Origin: Paraplanobispora takensis
Lineage (GTDB): Bacteria; Actinomycetota; Actinomycetes; Streptosporangiales; Streptosporangiaceae
Direction: 5' to 3'
DNA: 64,000 nt
NCBI RefSeq assembly: GCF_016863195.1
Contig: NZ_BOOK01000020.1
Span: forward strand, 124,001-188,000
A program made the position numbers and the translations under genes. The notes beneath the pieces were generated by a model. That model had not been told where the DNA came from and ran no database searches. It saw nothing but the letters and a program-made list of their open reading frames with translations. Positions 49,923 to 59,379 of this stretch are shown in pieces. The first letter of the stretch is position 1, and each line of letters starts with the position of its first letter.

Positions 49923-51320
49923 GTGATGACGTACCCGGAAGACACCGATGTGGCGTCGGTCATGAAGGCCGCGCAGGACAACCTGTGGATGCACTTCACC
50001 CGGCACGGCTCCTACGCGGACGCCGAGGTGCCCATGATCGTCCGGGGGGAGGGTGCGTACGTCTACGACATCCACGGCAAGCGCTACCTCGACGGCCTCG
50101 CCGGACTGTTCGTCGTCCAGGCCGGGCACGGCCGCAGCGAGCTGGCCGAGGCCGCCGCCAAGCAGGCGCAGGAGCTGGCCTTCTTCCCCCTGTGGTCCTA
50201 CGCCCACCCCAAGGCCGCCGAGCTGGCCCAGCGCCTGGCCGAGCAGACCCCCGGCGACCTCAACCGGGTCTTCTTCACCACCGGCGGCGGCGAGGCCGTC
50301 GAGACCGCCTGGAAGCTCGCCAAGCAGTACTTCAAGATGACCGGCAAGCCGCTCAAGCACAAGGTCATCAGCCGTCAGATCGCCTACCACGGCACCCCGC
50401 AGGGCGCCCTGTCGATCACCGGCATCCCGCTGTTCAAGCAGATGTTCGAGCCGCTGGTGCCGGGCTCGGTGCGGGTGCCGAACACCAACCACTACCGCGC
50501 CGACGAGATCACCGGCGTGGCCGGCATGACCCCGGAGCAGTACGGCTACTGGGCCGCCGAGCGCGTCGCCCGCGCCATCGAGATGGAGGGCCCGGACACC
50601 GTGGCCGCCGTCTTCGTCGAGCCGGTGCAGAACGCCGGCGGCTGCTTCCCGCCGCCGCCCGGCTACTTCCAGCGTCTGCGCGAGATCTGCGACGAGTACG
50701 ACGTGCTGCTCGTCTCCGACGAGGTCATCTGCGCCTTCGGCCGCCTCGGCACCATGTTCGGCGGGCAGAAGTTCGACTACGTGCCCGACATCATCACCTG
50801 CGCCAAGGGCATGACCAGCGGCTACTCGCCGATCGGCGCCATGATCGCTTCTGAGCGCCTCTTCGAGCCGTTCAAGCAGCCCACCGAGATGTTCGCCCAC
50901 GGCTACACCTTCGGCGGCCACCCCGTCTCCGCGGCGGTGGCCCTGGCCAACCTCGACCTGTTCGAGCGCGAGGACCTGCTCGGCCACGTGACCCGTAACG
51001 AGCCCGTCTTCCGCGCCACCCTCGAACGCCTCCACGACCTGCCGATCGTCGGCGACGTGCGCGGCTCCGGATTCTTCTGGGGCATCGAGCTCGTCAAGGA
51101 CAAGGCGACCAAGGAGACGTTCACCGCCGACGAGTCCGAGCGCATGCTCCGCGGCTTCCTGTCCAAGGCCCTGTACGACGCGGGCCTGTACTGCCGCGCC
51201 GACGATCGCGGAGACCCCGTGATCCAGCTCGCTCCCCCGCTCATCTGCGGCCCCAAGGAGTTCGACGAGATCGAGTCGATTCTCCGCTCCGTGCTCACCG
51301 AGGCATGGAACCGGCTCTAG
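49923..51320 (+). CDS. Class III PLP aminotransferase (beta-alanine/taurine:pyruvate type)
   Basis: The 465-residue aminotransferase has FTTGGGEAVETAWKLAKQY for cofactor phosphate binding and LLVSDEVICAFGR for the Asp pair. ITCAKGMTSGYSPIGAMI carries the Schiff-base lysine. It belongs to the omega-amino acid:pyruvate group. The start is GTG 49923, with ATG 49926 also possible after GAGGGAAGATT. The alanine dehydrogenase gene follows after 64 bases; together they would let pyruvate accept an amino group and be regenerated from alanine with release of ammonia. This pairing is known in taurine and beta-alanine use, but the donor here is not established. Confidence 0.9.
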   Translation: MMTYPEDTDVASVMKAAQDNLWMHFTRHGSYADAEVPMIVRGEGAYVYDIHGKRYLDGLAGLFVVQAGHGRSELAEAAAKQAQELAFFPLWSYAHPKAAELAQRLAEQTPGDLNRVFFTTGGGEAVETAWKLAKQYFKMTGKPLKHKVISRQIAYHGTPQGALSITGIPLFKQMFEPLVPGSVRVPNTNHYRADEITGVAGMTPEQYGYWAAERVARAIEMEGPDTVAAVFVEPVQNAGGCFPPPPGYFQRLREICDEYDVLLVSDEVICAFGRLGTMFGGQKFDYVPDIITCAKGMTSGYSPIGAMIASERLFEPFKQPTEMFAHGYTFGGHPVSAAVALANLDLFEREDLLGHVTRNEPVFRATLERLHDLPIVGDVRGSGFFWGIELVKDKATKETFTADESERMLRGFLSKALYDAGLYCRADDRGDPVIQLAPPLICGPKEFDEIESILRSVLTEAWNRL

Positions 51321-51384
51321 GGCGCAAAACGCCCTGAAGGCTCCCACCCCCCTCTCTGTCGAGAACTCCTGAAAGGAAACCTTC

Positions 51385-52500
51385 GTGAAGATCGGTGTTC
51401 CTGCCGAGGTCAAGAACCACGAGTACCGCGTCGCGGCCACCCCCGCGGGCGTGCACGAGCTGGTCCGCAACGGCCACGAGGTGGTCGTCCAGCGCGGCGC
51501 CGGGCTCGGCTCGCACCTGCCCGACGAGGACTACCTCGCGGCCGGCGCCAAGATCCTCGACACCGCCGACGAGGTGTGGGGCGAGGCCGACATGATCCTC
51601 AAGGTCAAGGAGCCCATCGCGGAGGAGTACCACCGCATGCGCCCCGGCCAGGTGCTGTTCACCTACCTGCACCTGGCGGCCGGCAAGGCGTGCGCCGAGG
51701 CCCTGCTGGAGCGGCAGGTCACCGGCATCGCCTACGAGACCGTCCAGGTCGGCAACACCCTGCCGCTGCTCGCCCCGATGTCCGAGGTCGCGGGCCGCCT
51801 CGCCCCGCAGGTCGGCGCCTACAACCTGATGCGCTTCAACGGCGGCCGCGGCGTGCTGCCCGGCGGCGTGCCCGGTGTGGCCCCGGCCAAGGTCGTGGTC
51901 ATCGGTGCCGGCGTCTCGGGCCTCAACGCCGCGCAGATCGCGGTCGGCATGGGCGCGGACGTCACCGTCCTCGACCTCAACATCGACCGCCTGCGCCACA
52001 TCGACGCCATCTACCAGGGCCGCCTGAAGACCCTCGTCTCGACCTCCTACGCGATCGAGAAGGAGGTCCTGGAGGCCGACCTGGTCATCGGCGCGGTGCT
52101 GATCCCCGGCGCCAAGGCCCCGACCCTCGTCTCCAACGACCTGGTCTCCCGCATGAAGCCGGGCTCCGTGCTCGTCGACATCGCCATCGACCAGGGCGGC
52201 TGCTTCGAGGACTCCCGGCCGACCACGCACGCCGAGCCGACCTACACGGTCCACAACTCGATCTTCTACTGCGTGGCCAACATGCCGGGCTCGGTGGCCA
52301 ACACCTCCACCTACGCGCTGACCAACGCGACCCTGCCGTACGCGGTCAAGCTCGCGAACCTGGGCTGGAAGGCCGCCCTGGAGCAGGACGCCTCCCTGGC
52401 CCTGGGCCTCAACACCCACGCGGGCCTGCTCACCAACGAGCAGGTCGCCGTCGCCCTCGGCCTGCCGTTCACGCCGCTCTCCGAGGTCGTCTCCGACTGA
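51385..52500 (+). CDS. ald: Alanine dehydrogenase
   Basis: The 371-residue protein starts [22 protein letters not shown]. It has [13 protein letters not shown] with the catalytic lysine, [11 protein letters not shown] with the catalytic histidine, and [18 protein letters not shown] for NAD binding. It interconverts L-alanine and pyruvate plus ammonia with NAD. The GTG start has GAAAGGAAA upstream. It forms a unit with the aminotransferase before it and ends at a strong terminator. Confidence 0.97.
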   Translation: MKIGVPAEVKNHEYRVAATPAGVHELVRNGHEVVVQRGAGLGSHLPDEDYLAAGAKILDTADEVWGEADMILKVKEPIAEEYHRMRPGQVLFTYLHLAAGKACAEALLERQVTGIAYETVQVGNTLPLLAPMSEVAGRLAPQVGAYNLMRFNGGRGVLPGGVPGVAPAKVVVIGAGVSGLNAAQIAVGMGADVTVLDLNIDRLRHIDAIYQGRLKTLVSTSYAIEKEVLEADLVIGAVLIPGAKAPTLVSNDLVSRMKPGSVLVDIAIDQGGCFEDSRPTTHAEPTYTVHNSIFYCVANMPGSVANTSTYALTNATLPYAVKLANLGWKAALEQDASLALGLNTHAGLLTNEQVAVALGLPFTPLSEVVSD

Positions 52501-52506
52501 CCCCGC

Positions 52507-52554
52507 CGGCGAGCGCCCCATGCCCGTCCGGGGGCATGGGGCGCTCGCCGTTTT
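52507..52554 (+). terminator. Very strong terminator after ald
   Basis: CGGCGAGCGCCCCATGCCC (52507-52525) and its exact complement (52532-52550) form a perfect 19-bp stem with a 6-base loop, followed by TTTT. It closes the aminotransferase-ald unit. Confidence 0.95.
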
Positions 52555-52560
52555 CCCGGC

Positions 52561-52638
52561 GCCGGACGGACTTTCCCCACGCCGGACGGACTTTCCCCAC
52601 GCCGGACGGACTTCCCCACGCCGGACGGACTTCCCCGC
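52561..52638. repeat. 20-bp tandem repeat, four units
   Basis: Units start at 52561, 52581, 52601 and 52620. The first two are identical (GCCGGACGGACTTTCCCCAC); the last two have lost one T. The array directly follows the ald terminator and ends close to the convergent Sel1-protein stop. Confidence 0.92.
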
Positions 52639-52654
52639 GTGGGGCGGGCCTTTG

Positions 52655-54088
52655 TCAGCGCAGGCCGAGACGGGCCCGCAGGTCGCGTGCGGTGGTCAGC
52701 ACGTGCTCGACCTCCGCGGCCGTGGGCCAGGGGGAGCTGCCCGGCCGCAACAGCGTGTCCCGCACCGAACCGAGGTGCTCTATCGCGCCCCGGTGGAGCC
52801 CGCTGTGCGCGGTCAGCCAGCCGGCGGCGTCGGTGTGCTCGGGCATCGGCCGGGTGACCAGGTCCCAGGTGCCGAGGATCTCGGTCAGGTCGCAGGCCCG
52901 TAGCGGGATGCCGCCCCGGCGGGCCAGGGACGAGGCGGTCAGCTCGGCGCGGGCGACGAGCTCGGGTTCGGCGAGGCGTTCCCAGGGCGGGGCCGGCGGT
53001 CCGGGCTCGGCCGCCCGGGGCTCCGGGACGTCGTGGGCGCCGTGGGCGGAGCCGGTCGCCGCCAGCAGCGAGGCGAGCTCGGCGGCCGCCTGCGGGTGAC
53101 CGGCCCGCGCCGCCTGGCGGAACCAGTGCTGGCCGCCCTGCAGGTCACCCAGCTCGGCGATGAGCAGCAGGCCGAAGTTGAAGGCGGCCTCCGGGTCGCC
53201 GCCGGTCGCCGCCCGGCCGAACCAGTGGCTGGCCGCGCCGGAGTCGCCCAGCTCCACGCAGACGAACCCGGCCATCCGCTGGTCGCCGACGCGCCCGGCG
53301 GTGGCGGCGCGCTCGAACCAGGCGCGGGCGGTGCGCAGGTCGCCGCGCGACAGCGCGATCCCGCCGAGCTGCGAGGCGGCGCCGGGATGCTCGCTCCCGG
53401 CGGCCAGCCGGTAGAAGCCCTCCGCGCCCACCGGGTCGCGATGGGCCGCCAGCAGAAGTCCGAGGTGGTAGGCCGCGTCGGCGTGACCGCACCGGGCGGC
53501 CCGCTCCCACCACATGAGCGTCTCCTTCTCCTCGCCCATGGCGTAGGCCAGGAACCCCAGGTCGTGGGTGGAGGCCAGATCACCGTCGAGGGCCGCCCGG
53601 CGGTGCCACTCTCCGGCGGCCCGCGCCTCGCCGTCGTCCTCGTACAGCAGCGCCAGGCGCCGGGCCGCGGTCCGCGAGCCCGCCCGGGCCGCCGTCTCGA
53701 ACCACCGCCGGGCCGCGGGCAGGTCGCCTCGCTGCTCCAGCAGCAGGATCGCCAGGTGCACCGCGGCCTCGGTGTCGTCCGCGCCGGCGGCCAGCTCGTA
53801 CCATCGCACGGCCTCGTCGAGGCCGCCGTGCTTCTCGTGCCAGAGGCCCAGGTTGTAGGCGCTGTCCACGTTTCCCGCCGCGGCGGCCCGCTCCCACCAG
53901 CGCCGCGCCGCCGCGCGGTCGCCGCGCTGCGCGTAGTGGCGGCCCAGCAGGTGGGCGGCCTGCATGTCGCCCCCCTGAGCCGCCTCCAGCAGATCGGTCC
54001 GGTCCTGCGCGCCACTCTCGTGCTCCGCGCCCCGTGGGGCGGGCACCAGGATCGCGGTCGCGTCCGGATCACCCGGCCACCACCCCAT
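52655..54088 (-). CDS. Sel1/TPR-like repeat protein
   Basis: The 477-residue protein carries about eight to nine Sel1-like helical repeats over residues 30-345, with units such as AARRWWERAAAAGNVDSAYNLGLWHE and the signature pattern A..G...A...LG. A C-terminal domain of about 110 residues shows no repeat. There is no signal peptide or membrane helix, so it should be a cytoplasmic scaffold. The ATG follows GAGGAGGATGAC. Its partners are not indicated by the neighbours, and function is unknown. Confidence 0.88.
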   Translation of the reverse strand: MGWWPGDPDATAILVPAPRGAEHESGAQDRTDLLEAAQGGDMQAAHLLGRHYAQRGDRAAARRWWERAAAAGNVDSAYNLGLWHEKHGGLDEAVRWYELAAGADDTEAAVHLAILLLEQRGDLPAARRWFETAARAGSRTAARRLALLYEDDGEARAAGEWHRRAALDGDLASTHDLGFLAYAMGEEKETLMWWERAARCGHADAAYHLGLLLAAHRDPVGAEGFYRLAAGSEHPGAASQLGGIALSRGDLRTARAWFERAATAGRVGDQRMAGFVCVELGDSGAASHWFGRAATGGDPEAAFNFGLLLIAELGDLQGGQHWFRQAARAGHPQAAAELASLLAATGSAHGAHDVPEPRAAEPGPPAPPWERLAEPELVARAELTASSLARRGGIPLRACDLTEILGTWDLVTRPMPEHTDAAGWLTAHSGLHRGAIEHLGSVRDTLLRPGSSPWPTAAEVEHVLTTARDLRARLGLR

Positions 54089-54173
54089 GTCATCCTCCTC
54101 GCCGACAATGCACAGGGTCGCATGTAACCGTATGCGGACGGAGAGTAATCGCCGCTTCGATTCCCGGGAGTGC

Positions 54174-55118
54174 TCAGACGAAGGTGACGAACCCCGTATA
54201 CATTCCCATCGAGCAGACGTAGCGCAGCGACCCCGGACGCTGCGGGCCGAGCCGTACGACGGCGGGCAGGGCCACGTCGCGGCCGTCGATGGTCAGGGAC
54301 CGTGCGCAGCCGGGACTCCCCGCCAGGCGGAAGGTGATCTCCACGGGCACGCCCGCGCGGGCGGTGACGATCCCCGGGCGGTAACCCCGGTCCGTCGCCC
54401 AGACGTCGATCCGCTGCACATCGCCGGCCCCGGGCGGTCGCGCGTGATCGTGACGAGCCTCAGAGGTCTGCCGTACGGCCTGCGCCGCCGCGGGGCCGGG
54501 GAGCCACCCGCCCAGGCGCAGCCCCGAGGTCGCGGTCCACAGCCCGGCGGCCAGCGCGAGCACCCCCGCCAGCGCCGCCAGGCGGGTCGAGGCCATCCGG
54601 CGAAGAGCCAGCCCGAGCAGGGCGAACGCGGGCGCGCTGCCCGTGACGAACCCCGCCATGACCGCCGTGCCGCCGAGCGCGGAGCCGCTGGAGACCGCGA
54701 CCGCCTCGGCGCTCAGGGTGACCCCGCAGGGCAGCAGGATCGTCGAGGCTCCCAGCAGCGCGGCCCTTCCCAGGGCCGGTGCGGCCTGCCGTCCACCCCC
54801 GTGGGAGGGGCACGCGCGGGACCTCCCGGTGAGCAGGCGCAGCCCGAACCCGATGACCGCGACCCCCGCCACGATCATCAGCGCGGCCCGCACCCCCGGC
54901 GTCAGTCGCACGGCCGAGCCCAGCAGCCCCAGCAGCGCCCCCGCCGCCAGATGGGAGGCGAGCCGTCCGGCCAGGAACAGGGAGACGACCTTCGGCCCCG
55001 AGACCGTGGCCCGGGTGGTCAGCCCGGTCAGCAGACCGCCCTGCACGGCCGTGCACGAAGCGGTGCCCGCCACCATCCCGGCGGCGAGCCCCCCGACGAA
55101 CAGCGCGGCCGGCTCCAC
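54174..55118 (-). CDS. UreH/DsbD-like six-helix transporter fused to a C-terminal cupredoxin domain
   Basis: The 314-residue protein has six membrane helices over residues 5-205. Two of them contain single cysteines in matching contexts (GTASCTAVQGG at C22 and LLPCGVTLSAEA), as in the DsbD/CcdA and UreH-type families. After a short linker, residues 225-314 form a cupredoxin-like domain with SPGCARSLTIDG and YVCSMGMYTG, which offer Cys and Met ligands for copper. The fusion suggests copper or thiol handling at the outer membrane face; which is not known. GTG 55118 lacks a clear ribosome site. Confidence 0.75.
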   Translation of the reverse strand: MEPAALFVGGLAAGMVAGTASCTAVQGGLLTGLTTRATVSGPKVVSLFLAGRLASHLAAGALLGLLGSAVRLTPGVRAALMIVAGVAVIGFGLRLLTGRSRACPSHGGGRQAAPALGRAALLGASTILLPCGVTLSAEAVAVSSGSALGGTAVMAGFVTGSAPAFALLGLALRRMASTRLAALAGVLALAAGLWTATSGLRLGGWLPGPAAAQAVRQTSEARHDHARPPGAGDVQRIDVWATDRGYRPGIVTARAGVPVEITFRLAGSPGCARSLTIDGRDVALPAVVRLGPQRPGSLRYVCSMGMYTGFVTFV

Positions 55119-55201
55119 TCAGCGAGCGGCCGGGCCCGCGATCCAGGTCCCCACGGCTCGACGGTAACGGCTCCCGCCGGGGTCGAACAGTGACATTGCC
55201 G

Positions 55202-55507
55202 TCACCCTCCGCCGTCACGCCTCGTCATCCACCCCGCCGGGGCGGTGCGCTCAGGTCTGCCGGAGGGCTTTGTCGAAGACGGAGGTGTCGAGCGTGAAGT
55301 CGACGGGCGCGGGGAGGCGGCCGGAGCCGGGACGAAGTCCGGTTCGACTGGATCTCGGGGGTCGTCGATGCGGACATCGACTTTGCCGGGATGGGCGCGC
55401 CGGTCACGCTCCACGGTCGGTGAGTGAAGCTCGCGGGAAAGCGGTGTCGCGATCCAGCCGTGCTCGGGGGTGGGCCGCAGGTCGGCGTGCTGTTTCTGCG
55501 AGGTCAT
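55202..55507 (-). CDS. Doubtful small ORF in an otherwise gene-free gap
   Basis: A 101-residue frame from ATG 55507 reads MTSQKQHADLRPTPEHGWIA and continues hydrophilic and proline-rich; there are no family features. It could be a degraded gene. It is the only minus-strand candidate in the 464-base gap 55119-55582, which shows no RNA gene, hairpin or clear promoter. Confidence 0.2.
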   Translation of the reverse strand: MTSQKQHADLRPTPEHGWIATPLSRELHSPTVERDRRAHPGKVDVRIDDPRDPVEPDFVPAPAASPRPSTSRSTPPSSTKPSGRPERTAPAGWMTRRDGGG

Positions 55508-55582
55508 GACCATGATCACGTGTCTCTTCGTGTTCTGGTGGACGCGGTCGGTATCGCAAAGATCGATCGGCCCGGAAGGGAC

Positions 55583-56230
55583 TCAGGTCCAGCCGGGGCG
55601 GACCAGGCCGCTCTCGTAGGCGATGACCACGAGCTGGGCGCGGTCGCGGGCCTGGAGCTTCATCATGATGCGGCTGACGTGGGTCTTGGCCGTGGCCGGG
55701 CTCATGAAGAGCCGGCCGGCGATCTCGTCGTTCGTCATGCCGGTGCCGACCAGGGCGAGGACCTCCCGCTCGCGGTCGGTGAGCGGGGACAGGTCGAGGC
55801 AGGAGGCGGGCTCCTTGGCGCGGCTGGCGTACTCGGCGATGAGGCGGCGGGTCACGCCGGGGGAGAGCAGGGCGTCCCCGGCCGCGACGACCCGGACGGC
55901 CTGGATCAGCTCGGCGGGCTCGGTGTCCTTGACCAGGAAGCCGCTGGCGCCGTTGCGCAGGGCCTCGAAGACGTACTCGTCGAGCTCGAAGGTGGTCAGG
56001 ATGACGATCCTCGGTCCCGGCGGCATGCGCCGGGTGGCCTCCAGCCCGTCCATGCCGGGCATCCGCACGTCCATCAGGATCACGTCCGGCCGGTGCTCGC
56101 CGGCCAGCGCGATGGCCTCGGCCCCGTCGGCGGCCTCGCCGACCACGGTCATCCCGGGCTGGGCGTCGAGCAGCGCCCGGAACCCGGCCCTGACCAGGGC
56201 CTGGTCGTCGGCGAGAACGATCCTGATCAC
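55583..56230 (-). CDS. NarL/LuxR-type response regulator
   Basis: The 215-residue protein has a receiver domain with the phosphorylated aspartate in DVILMDVRMPGMDG, the conserved LTTF threonine and the FLVKD lysine. A C-terminal LuxR helix-turn-helix follows, LTDREREVLALVGTGMTNDEIAGRLFMSPATAKTHVSRIM. It should bind DNA as a dimer when phosphorylated. The start overlaps the histidine kinase stop (GTGA), so the pair is translationally coupled. Targets are unknown; the divergent gamma-glutamyltransferase gene is a candidate. Confidence 0.95.
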   Translation of the reverse strand: MIRIVLADDQALVRAGFRALLDAQPGMTVVGEAADGAEAIALAGEHRPDVILMDVRMPGMDGLEATRRMPPGPRIVILTTFELDEYVFEALRNGASGFLVKDTEPAELIQAVRVVAAGDALLSPGVTRRLIAEYASRAKEPASCLDLSPLTDREREVLALVGTGMTNDEIAGRLFMSPATAKTHVSRIMMKLQARDRAQLVVIAYESGLVRPGWT

Positions 56231-57348
56231 GACTCCTCCGCGGGGACCGGCAGCCGCGCCTCGACGCGGAAGCCCGGTCCGTGGCGTCCTGCGGTCAGCG
56301 TGCCGCCCAGGGCGGCGGCCCGTTCCTTCATACCGGGGATGCCGTTCCCGCCGCCCAGGCTCTCGGCGGGCGTCCCGTCGCCGGAGTCGGTGACGCGGAT
56401 CAGCAGCTCGCGGGGGCCGTACTCCAGCAGGACCTCCACCGTGGAGCCGGGGGCGTGCCGGGCGGTGTTGGTCAGGGCCTCCTGGACGATGCGGTATCCG
56501 GCCAGGTCCACCCCGGGGGGCACCGGCCTGGCCCGGCCGGTGACCCGCCGGGTGACGTCGAGGCCGTTGCGCCCGGCCGGCTCGGTCAGCTGGTCCAGCT
56601 GGTCCAGCCCGCCGGTGGGCGAGCGGGGCGCGCCGTCGCGGAGCACGCCGATCAGCGAGCGCATCTCGGTCAGCACCTCCTTGGACGCCTGCTTGATCGT
56701 GGTGAGCGCGGTGCGGGCCTGCTCGGGGTTGTCGTCGATCAGGTGCAGCGCGGTGGAGGCCTGCACGTGGATGAGCGAGATGTTGTGGGCGAGCACGTCG
56801 TGCAGTTCCTGGGCCATGGTCAGCCGCTCCTCGCTGGCCTGCCGCCGCGACTCCTCCTCGGTGATCCGCTCCCGCTCGGTCCTGCGCTCCTTCCTGGTCC
56901 GGGCGAACTCGCCCACGGCCAGCAGGACGCCCATGACGGCCGCGATCGTCAGGGAGTGCCACAGGCCCGGGCTCGGGACGGGCGCCAGCCAGGTCGTGTA
57001 GACCACGAAGAACGCGTAGCCCGACACCGCGAACGCCCAGGCGGTCCGCCGGTGGCCGAGGGCCAGGGCGTTGTAGAGCGCGATGCCCGGGCTGAAGAAG
57101 ATCGGGCCGTAGGGGTGGCCCCGCATGACGAAGACGACCATCGTGGCCAGGGTGAGGGCCAGGGTGAGCACGGGACGGCTGCGCCGCCAGGCCAGGACGA
57201 GCCCCCCGGCCAGCAGCAGCGCGTTGCCCGCCGGGTCCACCGGCAGCCGGTCGGGCTGGTTCTCCTGCGCCCCGTAGTTGGTGGCGACCTGGGCGGCCGC
57301 CACGATGATCGGGAGCATCCGGTCGGTCCAGCGGGGGTGGGTTCGCAC
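56227..57348 (-). CDS. Sensor histidine kinase of the HisKA_3 type
   Basis: The 373-residue protein has four or five N-terminal helices (residues 10-150), a coiled segment (RTERERITEEESRRQASEERL) and the dimerisation/phosphoacceptor motif MAQELHDVLAHNISLIHVQA. The ATPase domain has YRIVQEALTNTARHA and NGIPGMKERAAALGG. It senses an unknown, probably membrane-related signal and phosphorylates the regulator encoded behind it. GTG 57348 is chosen for AAGG 8 bases upstream; GTG 57357 is also possible. Confidence 0.93.
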   Translation of the reverse strand: MRTHPRWTDRMLPIIVAAAQVATNYGAQENQPDRLPVDPAGNALLLAGGLVLAWRRSRPVLTLALTLATMVVFVMRGHPYGPIFFSPGIALYNALALGHRRTAWAFAVSGYAFFVVYTTWLAPVPSPGLWHSLTIAAVMGVLLAVGEFARTRKERRTERERITEEESRRQASEERLTMAQELHDVLAHNISLIHVQASTALHLIDDNPEQARTALTTIKQASKEVLTEMRSLIGVLRDGAPRSPTGGLDQLDQLTEPAGRNGLDVTRRVTGRARPVPPGVDLAGYRIVQEALTNTARHAPGSTVEVLLEYGPRELLIRVTDSGDGTPAESLGGGNGIPGMKERAAALGGTLTAGRHGPGFRVEARLPVPAEES

Positions 57349-57476
57349 GTCCAGCACCTTATGTCCGGCGGCGTGACCTGCGCGTCCCCCCGGTGCGGCA
57401 GGCCACGCTACATCCTCCGGGGTAGCCGGGGGTGTTCCCGGGGTAGGTGGGGCGGAAATCTCCCCCGGGAGAAGTG

Positions 57477-57504
57477 CTGACAATCCTGACAAGCTGGGTA
57501 AAGC
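57477..57504 (+). promoter_or_regulatory. Candidate promoter of the gamma-glutamyltransferase gene
   Basis: CTGACA (57477-57482) and TAAAGC (57499-57504) are separated by 16 bases, ahead of GGAGGAGG and the ATG at 57520. The -10 match is weak and the transcript leader would be short. Confidence 0.3.
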
Positions 57505-57519
57505 TGTCCGGAGGAGGTC

Positions 57520-59301
57520 ATGATGATCACTCGTCGCTTCGCGGCGCCGCTCGCCGCAGTCCTGACCGGAGGTTCCGTCCTGCTCGCCCCGCCGACGGCG
57601 GTGGCCGCACCGCCGGCGGAGAAGCCGGCGGAGAGGGTGGACAAGACACCCGTCGCCGAGGGATACGGGGGCGCGGTCTCGACCGTCGACCTGGACGCGA
57701 GCAAGGCGGCGCTGCAGGTGCTGCGGCGCGGGGGCAACGCCGTGGACGCGGCGATCGCCGCGGCGGCCACCCTGGGTGTGACCGAGCCGTACTCGGCCGG
57801 GCTGGCCGGTGGCGGGTTCATCGTCTACTACGACGCGCGGCGGGGCAGGGTCCACACGATCGACGGCCGCGAGACGGCGCCCGGCGCGATGACCTCGGCC
57901 TCCCTGGAGGGGATCCCGTTCGAGGAGGCCGTCACCAGCGGGCTGTCGGCCGGGGTGCCGGGCAGCGTGGCCCAGTGGGAGCTGGCGCTGCGCCGGTTCG
58001 GCACGATCTCGCTGCGGCAGGCGCTGCAGCCCGCGATCGAGGTCGCCTCCAAGGGCTTCACGGTCGACCAGACCTTCTACGACCAGACCGCCGCCAACGC
58101 GGCCCGGTTCAAGGACTTCACCTCCACCGCCGCGCTGTACCTGCCCGGCGGCGCGCCGCCCGCGGTCGGCTCGACCTTCCGCAACCCCGAGCTGGCCGAC
58201 ACCTATCGCAAGCTGGGCCGCTACGGCGGACGCTGGCTGTACGGCGGAGGCCTCGGCGCCGAGATCGTCCGGACCGTCAAGAGCCCGCCGGTCACCCCGG
58301 GATCCACCAGGAACGTCCGGCCGGGCCTGATGGAACTGTCGGACCTGCGGGCCTACCGGGCGCTCGAACGCCCGCCCACGCGGATCTCCTACGAGGGCAT
58401 GGACGTGTACGGCATGGCGCCCCCGTCCTCGGGCGGCTCGACGGTCGGCGAGGCGCTCAACATCCTGGAGGCCCTGCCCGACGTCGGCGTGCACGAGTAT
58501 CTGGAGGCCTCCAGGCTCGCCTTCGCCGACCGCGGCAAGTACGTCGGGGACGTGCCCGGCGTGCCGCTGCGGGAGCTGCTGTCCGACGGGTTCGCCAAGG
58601 AGCGCGCCTGCCTGATCGGCGAGCGGGCGATGGCCCACCCGGCGCCCGCGGGCGAGCCGGACGGCGACTACGCCCCGTGCCCCGCCCCGGCGGGCGGAGC
58701 GCAGCCCGAGACCGCGGGACCGGCCCGGGAGGGGCCGGAGACGACCCACCTCGTCGTGACGGACCGCTGGGGCAACGTCGTCGCCTACAACATCACCATC
58801 GAGTCCACCGGCGGCAACGGCATCGTCGTGCCCGGCCGCGGCTTCCTGCTCAACAACGAGCTGACCGACTTCACCTTCGGCCCCGCGCCGGGCGACCCCA
58901 ACCTCCCGGGGCCGGGCAAGCGCCCGCGCTCGTCCATGGCGCCGACGATCGTCCTGGACGACGGCAGGCCGCTGCTGGCCCTCGGCTCGCCCGGCGGGTC
59001 CACGATCATCACCACCGTCCTGCAGATCCTCGTCAACCGCTGGGAGCTCGGCATGAGCCTGCCCGAGGCCCTCGCCGCGCCCCGCGCCACCCAGCGCAAC
59101 ACCGCCCAGACCCAGGCCGAGCAGGCCTTCCTGGACCGTTACGGCGCCGAGCTGACCGCCAGGGGCCACAGCTTCGCCCTCAACCCCGAGATCGGCGCGG
59201 CCACCGCCGTGGAGTTCCTGGGCAAGGGCAGGCTCCAGGCCGTGGCCGAGCCGTCCCGCCGGGGCGGGGGCAGCGCCCTGGTCGTCTCTCCGGCGCGCTG
59301 A
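57520..59301 (+). CDS. ggt: Secreted gamma-glutamyltransferase
   Basis: The 593-residue protein has a signal peptide (residues 1-29, ending AVA). The N-terminal subunit has GGNAVDAAIAAAATLGVTEPYSAGLAGGGF. The self-processing and catalytic threonine is T408 in ETTHLVVTDRWGN, followed by LLNNELTDF and ALGSPGGSTI. After autocleavage it hydrolyses or transfers gamma-glutamyl groups from peptides and thiols outside the cell. The start is ATG 57520, or the adjacent ATG 57523, after GGAGGAGG. It is divergent from the two-component system. A link to the ergothioneine intermediate gamma-glutamylcysteine is conceivable but unproven. Confidence 0.95.
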   Translation: MMITRRFAAPLAAVLTGGSVLLAPPTAVAAPPAEKPAERVDKTPVAEGYGGAVSTVDLDASKAALQVLRRGGNAVDAAIAAAATLGVTEPYSAGLAGGGFIVYYDARRGRVHTIDGRETAPGAMTSASLEGIPFEEAVTSGLSAGVPGSVAQWELALRRFGTISLRQALQPAIEVASKGFTVDQTFYDQTAANAARFKDFTSTAALYLPGGAPPAVGSTFRNPELADTYRKLGRYGGRWLYGGGLGAEIVRTVKSPPVTPGSTRNVRPGLMELSDLRAYRALERPPTRISYEGMDVYGMAPPSSGGSTVGEALNILEALPDVGVHEYLEASRLAFADRGKYVGDVPGVPLRELLSDGFAKERACLIGERAMAHPAPAGEPDGDYAPCPAPAGGAQPETAGPAREGPETTHLVVTDRWGNVVAYNITIESTGGNGIVVPGRGFLLNNELTDFTFGPAPGDPNLPGPGKRPRSSMAPTIVLDDGRPLLALGSPGGSTIITTVLQILVNRWELGMSLPEALAAPRATQRNTAQTQAEQAFLDRYGAELTARGHSFALNPEIGAATAVEFLGKGRLQAVAEPSRRGGGSALVVSPAR

Positions 59302-59379
59302 CCGGGTGGTCCCGCGTCCACCGGGTGATGCCTAGGATTCGGGCATCCGCAGTGATGGGGTTCCTGAAGGGGTGGGCCG

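Noticed and set aside
56227-59169. Apparent 980-codon histidine kinase fusion
   Set aside because: Only the last 373 codons match a kinase. The upstream part is antisense to the gamma-glutamyltransferase gene, and a start with AAGG lies at 57348.
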